DNA from: Arbacia lixula
Taxonomy: Eukaryota; Echinodermata; Echinoidea; Arbacioida; Arbaciidae
DNA length: 64,000 bases
Direction: 5' to 3'
Assembly: GCA_963669155.1 (NCBI GenBank)
Contig: OZ022589.1
Coordinates: 13,216,932-13,280,931 of the forward strand
A model generated the notes under the pieces. The model was not told the origin of the DNA. It searched no databases and saw only the letters and a program-made list of their open reading frames with translations. This document shows, piece by piece, positions 1 through 13,200 of the stretch (its first letter is position 1; every line of letters begins with the position of its first letter). The translations under genes and the position numbers were made by a program.

Positions 1-376
1 GGATATACATGTACAATACCTGTAGATGCTGAACAGGGTTGTACACTCAAATTGCCTGTGACTGTGAGTGAATTGAGCTTGGGAGCTTGTTGTGCAATGG
101 TACCTGATTGATGGTAATAGCAGAGCATGAGGTGCCCAAACCAGGCTTCCTACAACATCACAGCTCATTGGCTGTTTCTATGGTACATGAAGTTACAAAC
201 AATTTAACATTGTCCACATCTTTATACTCACATTGAAAGCTTGAGGTTCGAAAACTAGTGCCTGTTTGATTGTAGCTATGGAAACAACCATCCAGTACAA
301 TACTTGCAGCTTATTGGATGTCTCCATGGTAGTTACATGTAACATTATAATGCAAAGGGGTCTGAATTATACTTAC
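1..376 (-). other. CERS intron 3 (partial, runs off the left edge)
   Basis: This is the sequence downstream of ceramide synthase exon 3 on the minus strand, starting with a good donor (GTAAGT, complement of 371-376). It has no further recognisable CERS exon. A stretch at about 118-155 read on the minus strand resembles part of exon 3 and is treated as a finding. The stretches 155-205 and 289-340 resemble each other, probably remnants of a short repeat. Confidence 0.6.
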
Positions 377-485
377 GTGGAAAGGGAACTGGTACCAGCA
401 AAGCCTGAGGTCCCAGAACCAGGGCTCTTGTGGGACAGTAGAGATGCCATAGCTGAACACACAGATGTAGAACACACTCCTCCAG
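377..485 (-). CDS. CERS: Ceramide synthase, coding exon 3
   Basis: This 109-bp exon continues the CERS reading frame exactly. It supplies the last base of a split codon, then 36 codons beginning WRSVFYIC and containing PWFWD, ending YQFPFH in phase 0. Vertebrate ceramide synthases have WRFTFYL, then PWFYD, at the same place after the homeobox-like domain. This is the start of the first membrane segment of the TLC domain. The acceptor is CAG (complement of 486-488) and the donor is GTAAGT (complement of 371-376). The remaining TLC domain with the Lag1 catalytic motif is outside the window. Confidence 0.85.
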
Positions 486-3400
486 CTGCATGGTAAATAC
501 ATGTACATGTACAACAAGTACATGAAAGGAAAACAGGGGAACAGAACAAAGATGGTTAAAGGTAATATTCATATAAAATCCAAAAATATGAAGATATTAA
601 TCTACAGAAAGCTTATAAGCCATACAATGAGCTTGGATGACATTCAAACAATATATCACTTTCCAAAAAGCAAAATTAGGGTGAAAACAATCACTGTATT
701 CTCTGGGACAAATTTGACCTACTGAGAACATGAATCTCAAGAAGGAGATCTTCAAGAAGCTGGATGCGGTGTGCAAGCCCAGCGCTGTCCTGGCCAGCAA
801 CACCTCTACCTTGGACATTGATCAGGTCAGTTTCCATGGGCCATAAAAGTCCCATGGGCCATAAAAGGTCTTGTAATAAGCTCCTCGTAAAAGGTTTAGA
901 AAGTGTTTTGATCTGCCTATTTCTTATTTATTTGACACCTGATTGTATCATTTTATGCATCAGTCCATTTGCATCAGTCCATTTGCTAATATCCTCTTTT
1001 ATATGTTAAAGAGGATATTAGCAAATGGACTGATGCATAAAATGCACCAATAAAAAAATGTAAACAATAAAAAACACCAATTTCGTAACAATTTTGTAGC
1101 TTCATAGCAGAGTACCTCCTCTTTGTTTACTGGTATGTCTCAAGCAGAATGTGCCAAATTGACCTGTGTCTGTAGCACTGCTAATCCTGTCTTCAGGCTT
1201 TGTTATTAAAGGTGATATTCATAGAAAATCCAAAAATATGAAGATATTCATCTACAGAAAGCTTTTAAACCATACAATGAGCTCGGATGACATTCAAACA
1301 ATATATCACTTTCCAAGAAGCGAAATTCGGGTGAAAACAATCACCGTATTCTCGGGCACAAATTTGACCTACTGTCATCCGAAACGGCCTTCAGGTCTGA
1401 CGTAAGAAACGGGAGGCGTTATTGTGCATTACACATGCCAATCCACAGCTTCTTTTCCGTCAGAAGCATCAGGCATTGTTAATGAAACTGTGATGGCGGT
1501 TGCTAGTGGATTAACAGGTGTGATACACAATGGTCATTGTGAAGCATATCCCGGCTGTGACGTACACACAACGCCACTTTCCCTTAGGCGATTTCGTAGG
1601 TCAGGAAGAGAGTCAATTTAGTGAAATTTGACTTTCATTTAACACAAAACTGAACACTTTCATGGCATGTTAGCTGCATAAATTGCTTTAATAACTCATT
1701 CAATTATAAAATAAACTATATTTATTTGATTTTATTTCCTATGAATATCACCTTTAATACTGCCATTTAAGGAAGCAAGTAACAAAATTAACTTTTCTCA
1801 TGATCAAAATATGTTGGTCATTTGCATTAATAGCAATTCACACATTGTTTTTGATTGAATATATCTCACACCAAGACGAATATACCTTTTTCAGATTTTG
1901 CCTGTATATGTAGGGGATGCCTGGTACAATCTAAAGATATCAACAGTGCTTTGCCAGTGCTACCTTTGTCAAAATAGGGCAGAATAGACCATTTACACTC
2001 AAAACATCAATTACATGTAAATCAAACTTTTGCAAGAGCATGACTTTTCATGTTGTAATTTGCACTTGTGATATTTCACAGCTAACGGGACTCTGGCGAT
2101 TTTGGGGGCATGTACTGTACATGTACATGTAGCGCACATGCGCTTCATGGTATGCCATAATGTTTCTGGTATGTACAGTAACTACAGTGGCAGACTTCTA
2201 CAGTGTAACATGTATCAAACAGCCATTGTGCAACAATACTAGATGAAATAGTGATGTGTCACACTTTTTAACCTTGTACCTTTGTATGATTACATGTACA
2301 CAATAATAATGTACAAGAAATAATCTTTTCCCTTTTCCCTATAATGTAAATGAATCTCATCATAATTGTTAAGGCAAAGTCCATTTTTTTTTTGCCCCGA
2401 AACTCAAAATGGTATTCATATTCTCCCCCTGATCTCGTAAGTGCAACTTGAATTGGTGGAAAGGTACTGTACAGTAATGGTTGGTTTTGATAGATCAGCG
2501 CTGTGAAAACCCTCGTTTCAAAAGAAAATGACAGACAACAATTATGCCTACGGCCACTCCATGCAGGGCTCTACAAACCCACTTGCCCGATTGCCCGGGG
2601 CAAGTGAAAATGACGCCCGGGCAAGCATTTCTCAAAGACACTTGCCCGGACGGGCAAGTGGTTATTTTCCATCAAAAAATATGGAAATAACATTGTTCTT
2701 ACGCATATGCGAGAAAATTAATGTGAATGTGTCTCATATCATGTCAAACCAGGCAAACACAGCCGAAATTGGAGTGAGATCACTGAGATTTTGTCATGAA
2801 AATTCGTCTGAAACTCCGTTCCGTGGACACTGCCATCTTGAACTGAAAAATAAATTCTGCGCATGAGCGATACCCGCATTATCAGAGAACTGGCTTGCGA
2901 TCGCGAATGCGCGCATGCGCGATGTGAAATTTTTCGTAACAGCTGTCTTTATTTGTGTGTCCACATACCGTATTTACGTGGATTACTACATATGGGAATG
3001 TGAAAACATGTGTAAGCGATTGTTGTATGAGTTCAGCACATATACCTGCCGTGGAGCAGCAATGATTTAATTGATTTGCCCATGATTTTGATCGCTACCA
3101 GTACACTTGAAACGACAACATTAGCACATCTACCAAGAACCCTACCCAGAAATATCGGGCTGATTACTCTAAGGTTTTCTGTATTGACAAGCTCGAAACT
3201 GGGAGATCATGCCGCTAGTTCATAACTAAGTGTATCCATGACAGCCTACGGCTATGCGGCTAGTCACGGGTAGCTAGCCGCCTAGCCGTCCCGGGGCTAT
3301 AGTGTCTAAACGGACGTTAATGCAGACCTAGAAATCACTTTTTGGACGAATTCAACAGCAAAGAAGTTGTCTAGGGTTAGACATTTTACTTTTGAAATGT

Positions 3401-6400
3401 GACTGTTTATAATCCTGTCAGCAGGCTTACGAGGTACATGTATTATGACAAGCTTTGCCACCTACAAATTACAATGCAATGTGGTGTAGTCAGTGTTATC
3501 AATATGTGTTTTTTAAATGCCTCTAGTCTTGTGAAAATGTCCTATACCTGCCTACATGTAGTGAGCAGAGTCTGCTCCCAACATGCCCAATTATTAAATT
3601 AAGGGAGGTCAGGCGTATGTGTGCTTCATTTTGAGTGAAAGCAAGAGTACTATAGTTAGGAGAGTCAGTGCTAAACATGATGGACTCAGATGATTAAAAA
3701 CAAACACTAGTAACTTGTCAAACTCTGTGTAAATACCTATTATTAAGTTCAGTTGTCCTGTAAAGTATGTTACAATTCGGCAGGATAAGGTATGCCGTTT
3801 CTGCAGAAGAATTAGTGAAAAACAAAGGTTATAATAAGAAAAAAATGGGCAAGCAGTTTTTCCTCCAGGGCAAGCAAATATTTTTACCACTTGCCCGAAA
3901 GGGCAAGTGGCAAATTTTTTTTTTGTAGAGCCCTGCCATGGCAGAGGCATACAGTGTAAAAAGACAGATTGTCTTGTGTGCATGCATCTACAGTGTATGT
4001 ACATTTGGACAATTCCATGAATTACATGTAATGGACAAATTGCACAAAAAAATGCAAATGTCATAGATACACTGTACATGTACAGTATTAGGCTACAGAG
4101 TTCAGTGTACATACTAGTTTTGGTATGTTGCTTGCAGAATGGTGCATTCATTCACATTTTCATACTTATGTACAGCGTACATGTACCGGTTCATGTATTT
4201 TTAGCCTTCAAACAGAAATACAATTGAATGGACTAAAAATGAACTAACACTATTTTTATACAAACAGACAAAGTGTAACAAAAAGTTAAGAGTATTTTTG
4301 TTCTAGCAGTTGAAACTGAAAACATTTCATACAAAACTCATGATATCATACCAATTACCATGACACAAGCAATATGTTCAGCACCCTTTTGTTTAAATGC
4401 GCCTACCGGTAGCTTGGTTCTTTCCTCTTTAAACTGACAGGAGGTGATTGCAATCACCGACTTTAGTGGTTTTGCTGACAAAATTAATGATTTTGTGCAA
4501 GAATTGGATTGATTTTGTGCCCCACAAATGTTCCTTTAAATGTATGGGTACTTAGCTTAACCCCCAATGAGAATACAAGTACATATATACATACAATTGT
4601 TTACAATGTTACTACGAAGTACTACAAAAAGAACTACATTCTGTGCATACAATACAATATCCTTCAAGGCACTCTTGTACATATGTATGTACATTGGGTC
4701 ATTTTATTGGGGTACTGTGGGCCAAGGAATAGTTGACAATGTTAGAGCTGGCTATTTGGAGATAAGATTCTGCTTTAAAACCATCTGTATTTGTGTAACA
4801 CCACAAGTCGGTAAATCATTTACCCATGGTTTCATAAAATAAAAGGCAGATTTTCTGCAAATCTTCTGGAAAACTTTGGGTGTGCACAGTTCAAAGTTTA
4901 AAACATGTGCTGCATTTGGGTATCGTTGGGAGCTTTTTAATATTGCTTCTCACTAACAGTGTACTGTATTTCCCTTTTACTTCACTGTAAATAAAACAGC
5001 GATAAATTAGAGAAATTCAACTGCATGCAGTTGACTGGTATGCCTTCGCCCTCCTGCACAGTCACTGGAGTACATGTATTGCTAAAATCTCTAATACTTA
5101 GCAAAATGTTATCGTCCCTCTGATGCCTGGAAAACTTACTATTTGATTATTAATTGAGAGAGACATGTAGTCATACCATATATTTTACCATGTTTGGTGA
5201 TATTTGGTAAAATTTTTCACAATTCATCAAATAAACAGCAACATTTTTTTTCTTTTTTATAACATCTAGGTCTTAGCCTATAACTTGTACTTTGTTTAAA
5301 GAATACACTTACAAAGTTTCTGAGAACTTGACCAGTACACTGGGCCGATCCTGGTTGCGCCGACGGCGGAACCAGCGCTCCACATTGCGGACTGACCAGT
5401 CCAGCTGCTTGGCCAGACCCTCAAGCCGTTTGTGGTCAGGGTTGCGGGACACTGACCGGAAGACCTTCTCCAAGATGGTGTTGGGGGTGGCCTGATAGGA
5501 TGACGAGGGACCACTGCGGGGTTTGATCCCTAGGAGGTGTCCGACAGGCATGGCCACGCATCTACAGACACAGCCAAATCAAAATAGGACTTCACATTGT
5601 TAGCAACTCAAATGTCTACTAGGTGTTAAAATTTGTTGACAACATTGAAAAATGATTAAAAATATGTTACGGTTCAAATCAAGTTGAAAGAAACACATCA
5701 TTAAGTCAAAGGATGTCAAGTTTGTTAGAAGCAGGTTTCGTAACATTTTATCAATTATCATTCTTGTAACAATCTTTTAACAAAACACAACAAAAAAGGC
5801 AAGTCCCCCCCCCCCCCCCCTAAGCAAAATAACATAACTTTTTACCGCAGAGGTTTTGAGCAACATAACTTGGCAGGATTGTACCATCACTTATTGACTA
5901 ACTTCTGTGTGAAAATCACATTAATCCACTCAGTCATGCATGAGTGAGCACTCATTAAAGACAAAATTGTCACTTTTCAAAAGTCACAAGGGTAATTGTT
6001 CATATGCAGTTTTAACAGTGCACTTTGGCATTTCTTGTGCAATTTTTAAAGTGTATTCACTCAACTATGACATGGAAATACATGTAACTTCTTATGTTCA
6101 CATAACAGGTCATGTTACATCTTTGCTAAAATATCTACAGAGTTTTATTTTTTTTCACAAAAATAAAGGTTTTTTCCAAGTTTCAAACTCAAGAGGGATG
6201 AATATTTCTTAAACTGTGCTCACTCAACCAGAACAATGGGTGAAGTGTCGGGATAGGTGTTAGTGCGTCGAGAGATGAATGATAAACAATGAAAAGACAT
6301 AACTTATGCACCAGAAATGGAATTCATTAAAATTCATGACAGAATCCCCAAATTACCCTTGTGACTTTTGAAAAGTGACAATTTTGCCATTAATATATGT

Positions 6401-9400
6401 TCACTCATGAATGACTTAGTAGAATAATGTAAATTTCACATGGAATATAGTAAGTGAAGGTACAATCCTGCCAAGTTATGTTGCTCAAAACCTCTTCAAT
6501 AAAACATTATGCTATTTTGCTTAGGGGGGACTTACTTGTTTTTGTTGTGTTTATTGAATAAGATTTTCATTTTTGCACAAATTCGGACCTAAAAGTGTGT
6601 GTGTCAGATACATAGAGCAACAAAATAATGTTCTTATTTAGCTCTATGGTCAGAAACATGTATTCAATTCAGAATACAATGTTCATTGTGCATCACACCT
6701 AGGAATCCACTAGCAATGGCCATAACTCATGCTGCTTCTGGCAGAAAAGACCTTGTGGATTGACATACAAGTGACATTAGAAATATTCCACTCCAGATCG
6801 CAATGTTTCAACAAATAATTGGGGGCATTATTTGGGGGTAATTGCCTAGCTAGCAAATTTCACTTTTTGATATTTTTGTTGGAACATAAAAAAACTAGAG
6901 CAATTTGACTGCCATGCAGTCGATAAATATGCCTTTGTTCTTTTGTTTAAATTCATGTGGTTGACAATGGCAATCTTCTCAGAAAACTTGTGTGTTTGGT
7001 GAGCAATGTAACTACACTCCAGCTCAAAGGAATTGGCATAGGGAAAGGGATGAAAGGGAAGGAACCGCAGTTGTAAACCGCAGTATATTTTGTCCAGTTC
7101 AGCATGAAACGGGATGCTTTTTAGGCTAAAGCATGTTTCATGCTGAACTGGACAAAATATATCGCAGTTTAAAACTGCAGCTGTTTCCCTTTCTCTTCCC
7201 CTATGCCAATTTCTTTGAGCTGTAGTGTATATGAACGTAAACCATTCAATTTCTAGTACTTACAACAAAAAATTGGGCAATGTTTGGCCCTATTTTCAGT
7301 ATAAAACTGCTCTCCCCAATTACATGAATTTGTGGAAAAAAAATGTAAATCAACCATCACAATTTAAATGGAAAATAAATCAAAATGGGTACAATTTCGA
7401 TCCAATACATGTACATTATCTTCCCCATTACATGGATACTGGCATTGTAGCATTTGTTTAAATTTTCAATACATACCGGTAATTCAGCCCTCATACATTG
7501 TGATCTACAAAAAAAAAACTTCAAAAAAGGTACAATTTAACTTTACAATCTTTGCCCTTTTTATCTAATATGGTCCCCATTACAATGATACTGGCAACCA
7601 AAAAAATACACGGGGGCGGCGGGCGAATTCGCCCCGGAAACACCTAAAAGAGCCCCCGAAACAGGCCAAAAATGCAATTTCGTGGGCGACACAAAAATAG
7701 GAAATCGCCCCCGTAACATTTGCCACACGACTAGACTACAAGCGGCCAATCCTAGCTTGACGGCCGCGCACTGCACTGCGGCAATTTGCACAGCGAAGAT
7801 TGAGAGCGCGCAAGCAAACACAGCATGTTTCACCGACTCACTGTACTGCTGAATGCATGCTGTGTGTAGTGCAGTATCCATCGCACGTGGAGCGTTTCTT
7901 CCATGCGCGCGCGCCCGATATCTATGGTAAGCCGTTCCCGCCATAATGCGTGCCAAAAACCATACGCGTACGTTCTGACTTGCACGCGTATGGTTTTGGC
8001 ACGCGTTTTGGCGGGAACGGCTCTTCATAGTTTCTTCCATGCGCGCACGCCCGATACGAATGCATAGTGCATACCTAGCTAGCTAGGCCTAGGCGCTGGG
8101 CTAGACGGCCAGTCGGCCATGCATATGATCGTACGTGTACTGTGATGTGTAGTGAGCGGTGAGTGGGCTGCGTTGCACCGAGCATTGGTGCAAGGTAGTC
8201 GAGATAAGCAGTGATAATTTTGGAAAATATCATTAATTATATTGCGCAGAACTTGGACACACTTACGGAGAATACTTACATGAATACTTCCGTAGTTGCT
8301 TTGAAGATAAATTTAGTCCATGATGGGTTTTTTTTCTTGAAAACATACCATCGTACGGCGGTCAGAATTAATGCAGCTGGGAAACATGTATACAAAGATT
8401 GCCGACTTTTTGAAGTTTACGCGCATGCGCCAATTCTCTATACGATTCGTGTGTGTTACGTTTTCAACAACAATCCATTACCGTAGCACTCTTTTCACAT
8501 CGTTGTTTTTTTTCTTTTTTCATTATTATTGGAACAGATTTTATATTCCAATTTTTATTTCATTATATTTAAAATTTTATTTTGGAGCATTTATTATACT
8601 TTGCATATTTATGTTTGTCCGTAATTTTTTGTTTTGTTTTGTTTTTAAGAGCCACTTTTTTCAACCCAATAACGCCATCCCGCTAAGCTAGATTTCAGTG
8701 ATGGTGCAGTGGCCGGTATTAGGAAAGTTGGAAGATTCGGAACTATTTCTCTTACAAAATCCTTGATCCGCCACTGAAGTTTATAACATAGAAATTAATC
8801 ATATTTTGGTCACTTTAAATGACACAATTAATGAAAATCAGGTTGATAATTTGCACAATCAAAACAATAAAAAAATCACTTTTCTCATGCATATTCATCA
8901 ATAGCGCTAAATACGGTCATCAGAGCGAAAGCGTCATCATCATGAATATTACTTTGCGCATGCCTACGAAGTTATTAAACAGCCAAGATGGCAGTCTGAA
9001 AGGGACTTCGTTTTGTTAGACCATGATTAGACAGACACATGAAGGGGAAATTGGTAACGTTACTCAATATTTTCCATCATTTTCTTACTTCAGACATATG
9101 GAAGTTACATTCAACCATTCATATACTGTGATAAATATACTTGAAATGAGTAATTCATCCATGTGCACGGGTCGATTATTCATTAATCGCACCCGACATG
9201 CCGGGAAATCGGGGGCGAGCCCTCAGGACGCTCCCGCTGCGCGGGAGCAGTCCCGGGGCTAACGCGGTACATGAATAATGAATGCTTCCGTGTTGAGCTT
9301 TGAAGTTTGAGAAGAACATGGATAAATTCCTGGTTCGAGCGGAAACAACAGGGGATCAGCATCTAATGACCCGTTCATTAGCGGTACGACTAAAGCAAAG

Positions 9401-10235
9401 AAGTTTTCGGCTTCCCGTACAGCCGCTCGAACCAGGAATTTATCCATGTTTTTTCTGAAACTTCAAACTTCAAACTTCGGCCGTCAAGCTGCTAGTGCTA
9501 TGCTATGCATGGCATAGTCAGACGTCAGCGACTCAGCTCAGTCAGAGCCAGGGGCATAAACGTAAACATGCACAGTACATACGGTACGGTAAGTACAATT
9601 TGATATAAATCTTTTAATCTAAATTTAAGATTTGATCAATGTTATGTAGATCTAATGTAGTTGAATTTTGAAGATTTTCAATGTCAAGGAATATGAAAAA
9701 AAAATGCACGGCAAACTGTGTTGCCCATGAATGGTCACAACGGGATAGTCACAATAGCTCTCCTGTAGTTACGGCCGCCTTACTAGTCGGCAAACGGGTA
9801 TGGCAGCTGCTGTGGCATACCAGTTTGCCGACTAGTAAGGCGGCCATAACTACGGGAGAGCTATTGTTTGATTGTGACTATCCCGTTGTGACCATTTATG
9901 GCCGGGCAACACAGTTTGCCGTGCATTTTTTTTTTCATATTCCTTGACATTGAAAATCTTCAAAATTCAACTACATTAGATCTACATAACATTTATCAAA
10001 TCTTAAATTTAGATTACAAGATTTATATCAAATTGTACTTACCGTACCGTATGTACTGTGCATGTTTACGTTTATGCCCCTGGCTCTGACTGAGCTGAGT
10101 CGCTGACGCCAATGAAATATTTAACCTGAATCAACTTTTTAATTTGTTACCCCCCCCCCCCCCTTTTCGTTTTTTTTTTGGTCACCCCCCCCTCCTCTTT
10201 CTCCTCCAAATTTTTTTTAATTTTTTTTGGCTGAA

Positions 10236-10266
<31 letters not shown>

Positions 10267-13200
10267 CTAAGAGCACTGTTTGAGACTTGACGGAATGGAG
10301 AAATTTGTGAAGAAAAAACACTCCCCAAAACCCACCACTACCACCCCCCCCCCCCCCCCCATGCTCATCAACTTCTTGTAAACCCCCCCCCCCCCTTACA
10401 ATAATCCTGCGTACGCGCCTGACACACACACACACACACGCAAAAAAAAAAACGCAAACAAAACCGCGAAATAGCTGCAGAAATTGTAGCCCTGGAAAGT
10501 GGAAAAAGAGCCCTGGAAAATGAAAAAGTAGCCCTGAAAAATTTTTAAGTTTCTCCAAAAAGAGCCCTGGAAAGAAAAAAAGTAATTTTTTGGTTGGATA
10601 CTGGCATAGAACCTTTCGTTTTAACAAAATGGTTGATAGGCTAACAAATTTGCCTCCCCCCATCTTCATCAGCATGGGCGTACATTGTACTGTACATGTG
10701 CAAATGCTGTATTAAAAGCAGTAGTGTTAATTAAGGGGTTTACATTTCTCATTGCCAGGTACGCCTCAGAGTGATGAAAGCAGATAGAGACAGAGGAGGA
10801 ACGCTCCTCCTCTTCTTCCACTGTACAGGTACCCTACTCCGCATCGCTCCTTACGATGTATACCCATTCTAAAATCAAACAAGTGCGTGCCTATGTTTGC
10901 TTGCACAGCATTGCCTGTGTTTACCTCCAGGAAGATGCAATATCCTGGAGTTGCGGCTGTAGCTATAGTATACCTTGCATCAAGAGTCTCTGCCTGAGAG
11001 GCACAAGGCAGTCAAGTGAGCATGCATGTATACAGTACATACACTATACAGCTCAAAGGAATTGGCATCGGATAAAGGGAAAGGGAAGAAAGGGAAGGGG
11101 CCGTAGTTTTAAACCATGGTATATTTTGTCCAGTTCAGCATGAAACATGATGCTTTAGCCTAACCCAACCCAACCAATGATCGAGCAAGTGCGTATACAT
11201 GTCATATCATCGCGGAAAGTTCAAGAAAATGGCGACACACAGTGAGCTTTCATTTTGCTAAGAATATTGTGATTCCTATCTCTCTGACATTTCGGCGGGG
11301 TGTTATAGAGCTATTAGCTCTACGGGTTTTATCGGTCACTATGAGGAATAAATTCACCTGTCAGCATACATTGTACATATGCAGTTATTTGGGGTAAGGT
11401 TTCCTGTTATGAAGAAGGAGGTCACAATATGAAGGGCAAGGCTTGTTAGTATGTTGTCAAAGCGTCAACCACAATGGAATTTCTAGACAATTATTGAAGA
11501 AAAAAATCCAGACTATTGAGGCTTTGAGCAATTTCACCACCGCAAAGCCAAAAAGAGCCCTACATCAGCTTCCTTTGGCTTTGTGGTGGTGATACTGCTC
11601 AAATAGACAAAAAATCCCTGAAAAATAGAATTCAAGGCTTCAAAAGAAGCCCAATTAAGGCTGCATATGAATTCAACTCCCTAAATGGTGTGGTGCAAGA
11701 CCATGCCCAGTCAACCTTTACATTCCACTCCAATAATTACATACAGCACCACCACACAAAAATTTTGTGACTTTTTAGATTTTGATAGTCAAGTCCAGTC
11801 TATCGTGGAATAGCCCAGCTCAGAATCATAGACACCAATGTGACATTAACATCATTCTCTACAAGAAAATATGTCATTGTCATAGTGGTTCTTTTGTGAT
11901 TTGATTTGTTTTTTTTTGTAAGAACACCTACCCGACACCATTTTATTTTATACAGCTTACTCTCGATACAACGAGCACGGACATAATGAGGTGTCGTTAT
12001 AACGAGAGAAATCTCTCGGTCCCAAAACTTTCTACATGCAAACCTATGGTGCACCACGTCGCTTACAACGAGCACGGTTATAACGAGATTTTGTTATAAA
12101 GAGCTTATTATGTTGACCCCAAGACAAAGGAAAACATAACAATTGCGTCCCGTTACAAGGAAGGAAAAATCGAGGGCTTGCTAGTTGAAAACAATCTTCT
12201 CAAAAGATTGAAAACACATGACAACACCAGCACCGCAAGGAGCCAGACACACATCTCGTAATACACGTCCACACAACGTAAACATGTGCACAGTTTATGA
12301 TACACTGTACACCACTCCTTCGCACATGCACAGCGTATGTACCTTGAAAGCACATGGTTTGCAAGCCCGATCCCATCTCGGCAATACAATGATACGGCAC
12401 GGCGCGTGCTGAATTGGGGGTGTGTCTGATGAGAAGCGATTGATTGGGTTTCTTGACAAAAATTAATGTGATCTCGGACAGGTGAAGTATATTTCAATTG
12501 AATGCAATTAGCTATTAAAACGGCAAAAATATATCAAGGTCGGATGATGTGTTGAGCAAAAATAAATCCCCTTTTCAGTTTGAAAACACACGTTTCAAAT
12601 ACCTTTTTTCAGTTTGAAAACGCATGTTTCCAAGATGGCTATGGATGTCAAAACATAATAAAACACAAGGAACACACAAGCATGTTTCAATGTGTTTCAC
12701 TGTTTTTTATTCTGTTTGGATGCAACGAGGTTTCGTTATAATGAGGAAAAAGCCCTGGTCCCGACAACCTCCTTATATAGAGAGTAAGCTGTATAATGAT
12801 GATATAATCATCAAGAAGTTTTCAGCTCTGAGAGAAGTTCTTATGCTTGTAATTTATCAAACTTCTTTTTATGCCATTTCTTAAACAGTGGCATCAGTCC
12901 ATAACACAGACACAACACAAGGTGATATCTGATAGTTCTGTCGTTTATTTTGTCAGAGTTGTAGACAACTATGGGCATATATGTACCTGTACTAGACATA
13001 TACAATTAATTGTTAATCCACCTCTTTCAATTTAGCCAGAGAGGGAAAAAATGTATCATGTCATGGCGCTTCTATCCTGCTGTTTTTCATTTTATTCTCT
13101 GAAGAAATTTATGTTATCTTTATTCTTTTTCTGTGGGAGGGGGGGTGCTTTTGTGCAATGTAGATAGCTAAATCGCCCTGTCGCTCCTTCACTATATGAG

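Larger units (their letters stand above)
486..5312 (-). other. CERS intron 2
   Basis: The intron holds a truncated MITE (556-726), an antisense EHHADH-like exon (727-825), a short hairpin (951-1043), a complete TTAA-flanked MITE (1206-1757) and a hAT-like element (2565-3935). The stretches 1758-2559 and 3941-5312 are AT-rich single-copy-looking sequence in which I recognise nothing; long open frames there have no protein-like composition. Confidence 0.6.

Noticed and set aside
266..496. Plus-strand open frame of 76 residues
   Set aside because: It is the complement of CERS exon 3 on the minus strand, which matches the family and has proper splice sites.
727..825. Reading the orphan exon as mitochondrial trifunctional protein alpha (HADHA)
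   Set aside because: The AVCKP segment and the LDIDQ ending fit the peroxisomal bifunctional enzyme better than HADHA.
2528..2866. Plus-strand 112-residue frame
   Set aside because: It lies across the left arm of the hAT-like element and has no domain-like pattern.
7561..8040. Minus-strand 159-residue frame in the CpG-rich block
   Set aside because: It runs through a hairpin and direct repeats; the composition explains its length and there is no recognised motif.
10217..10675. Minus-strand 152-residue glycine-rich frame
   Set aside because: The product is translated from C runs and low-complexity sequence.
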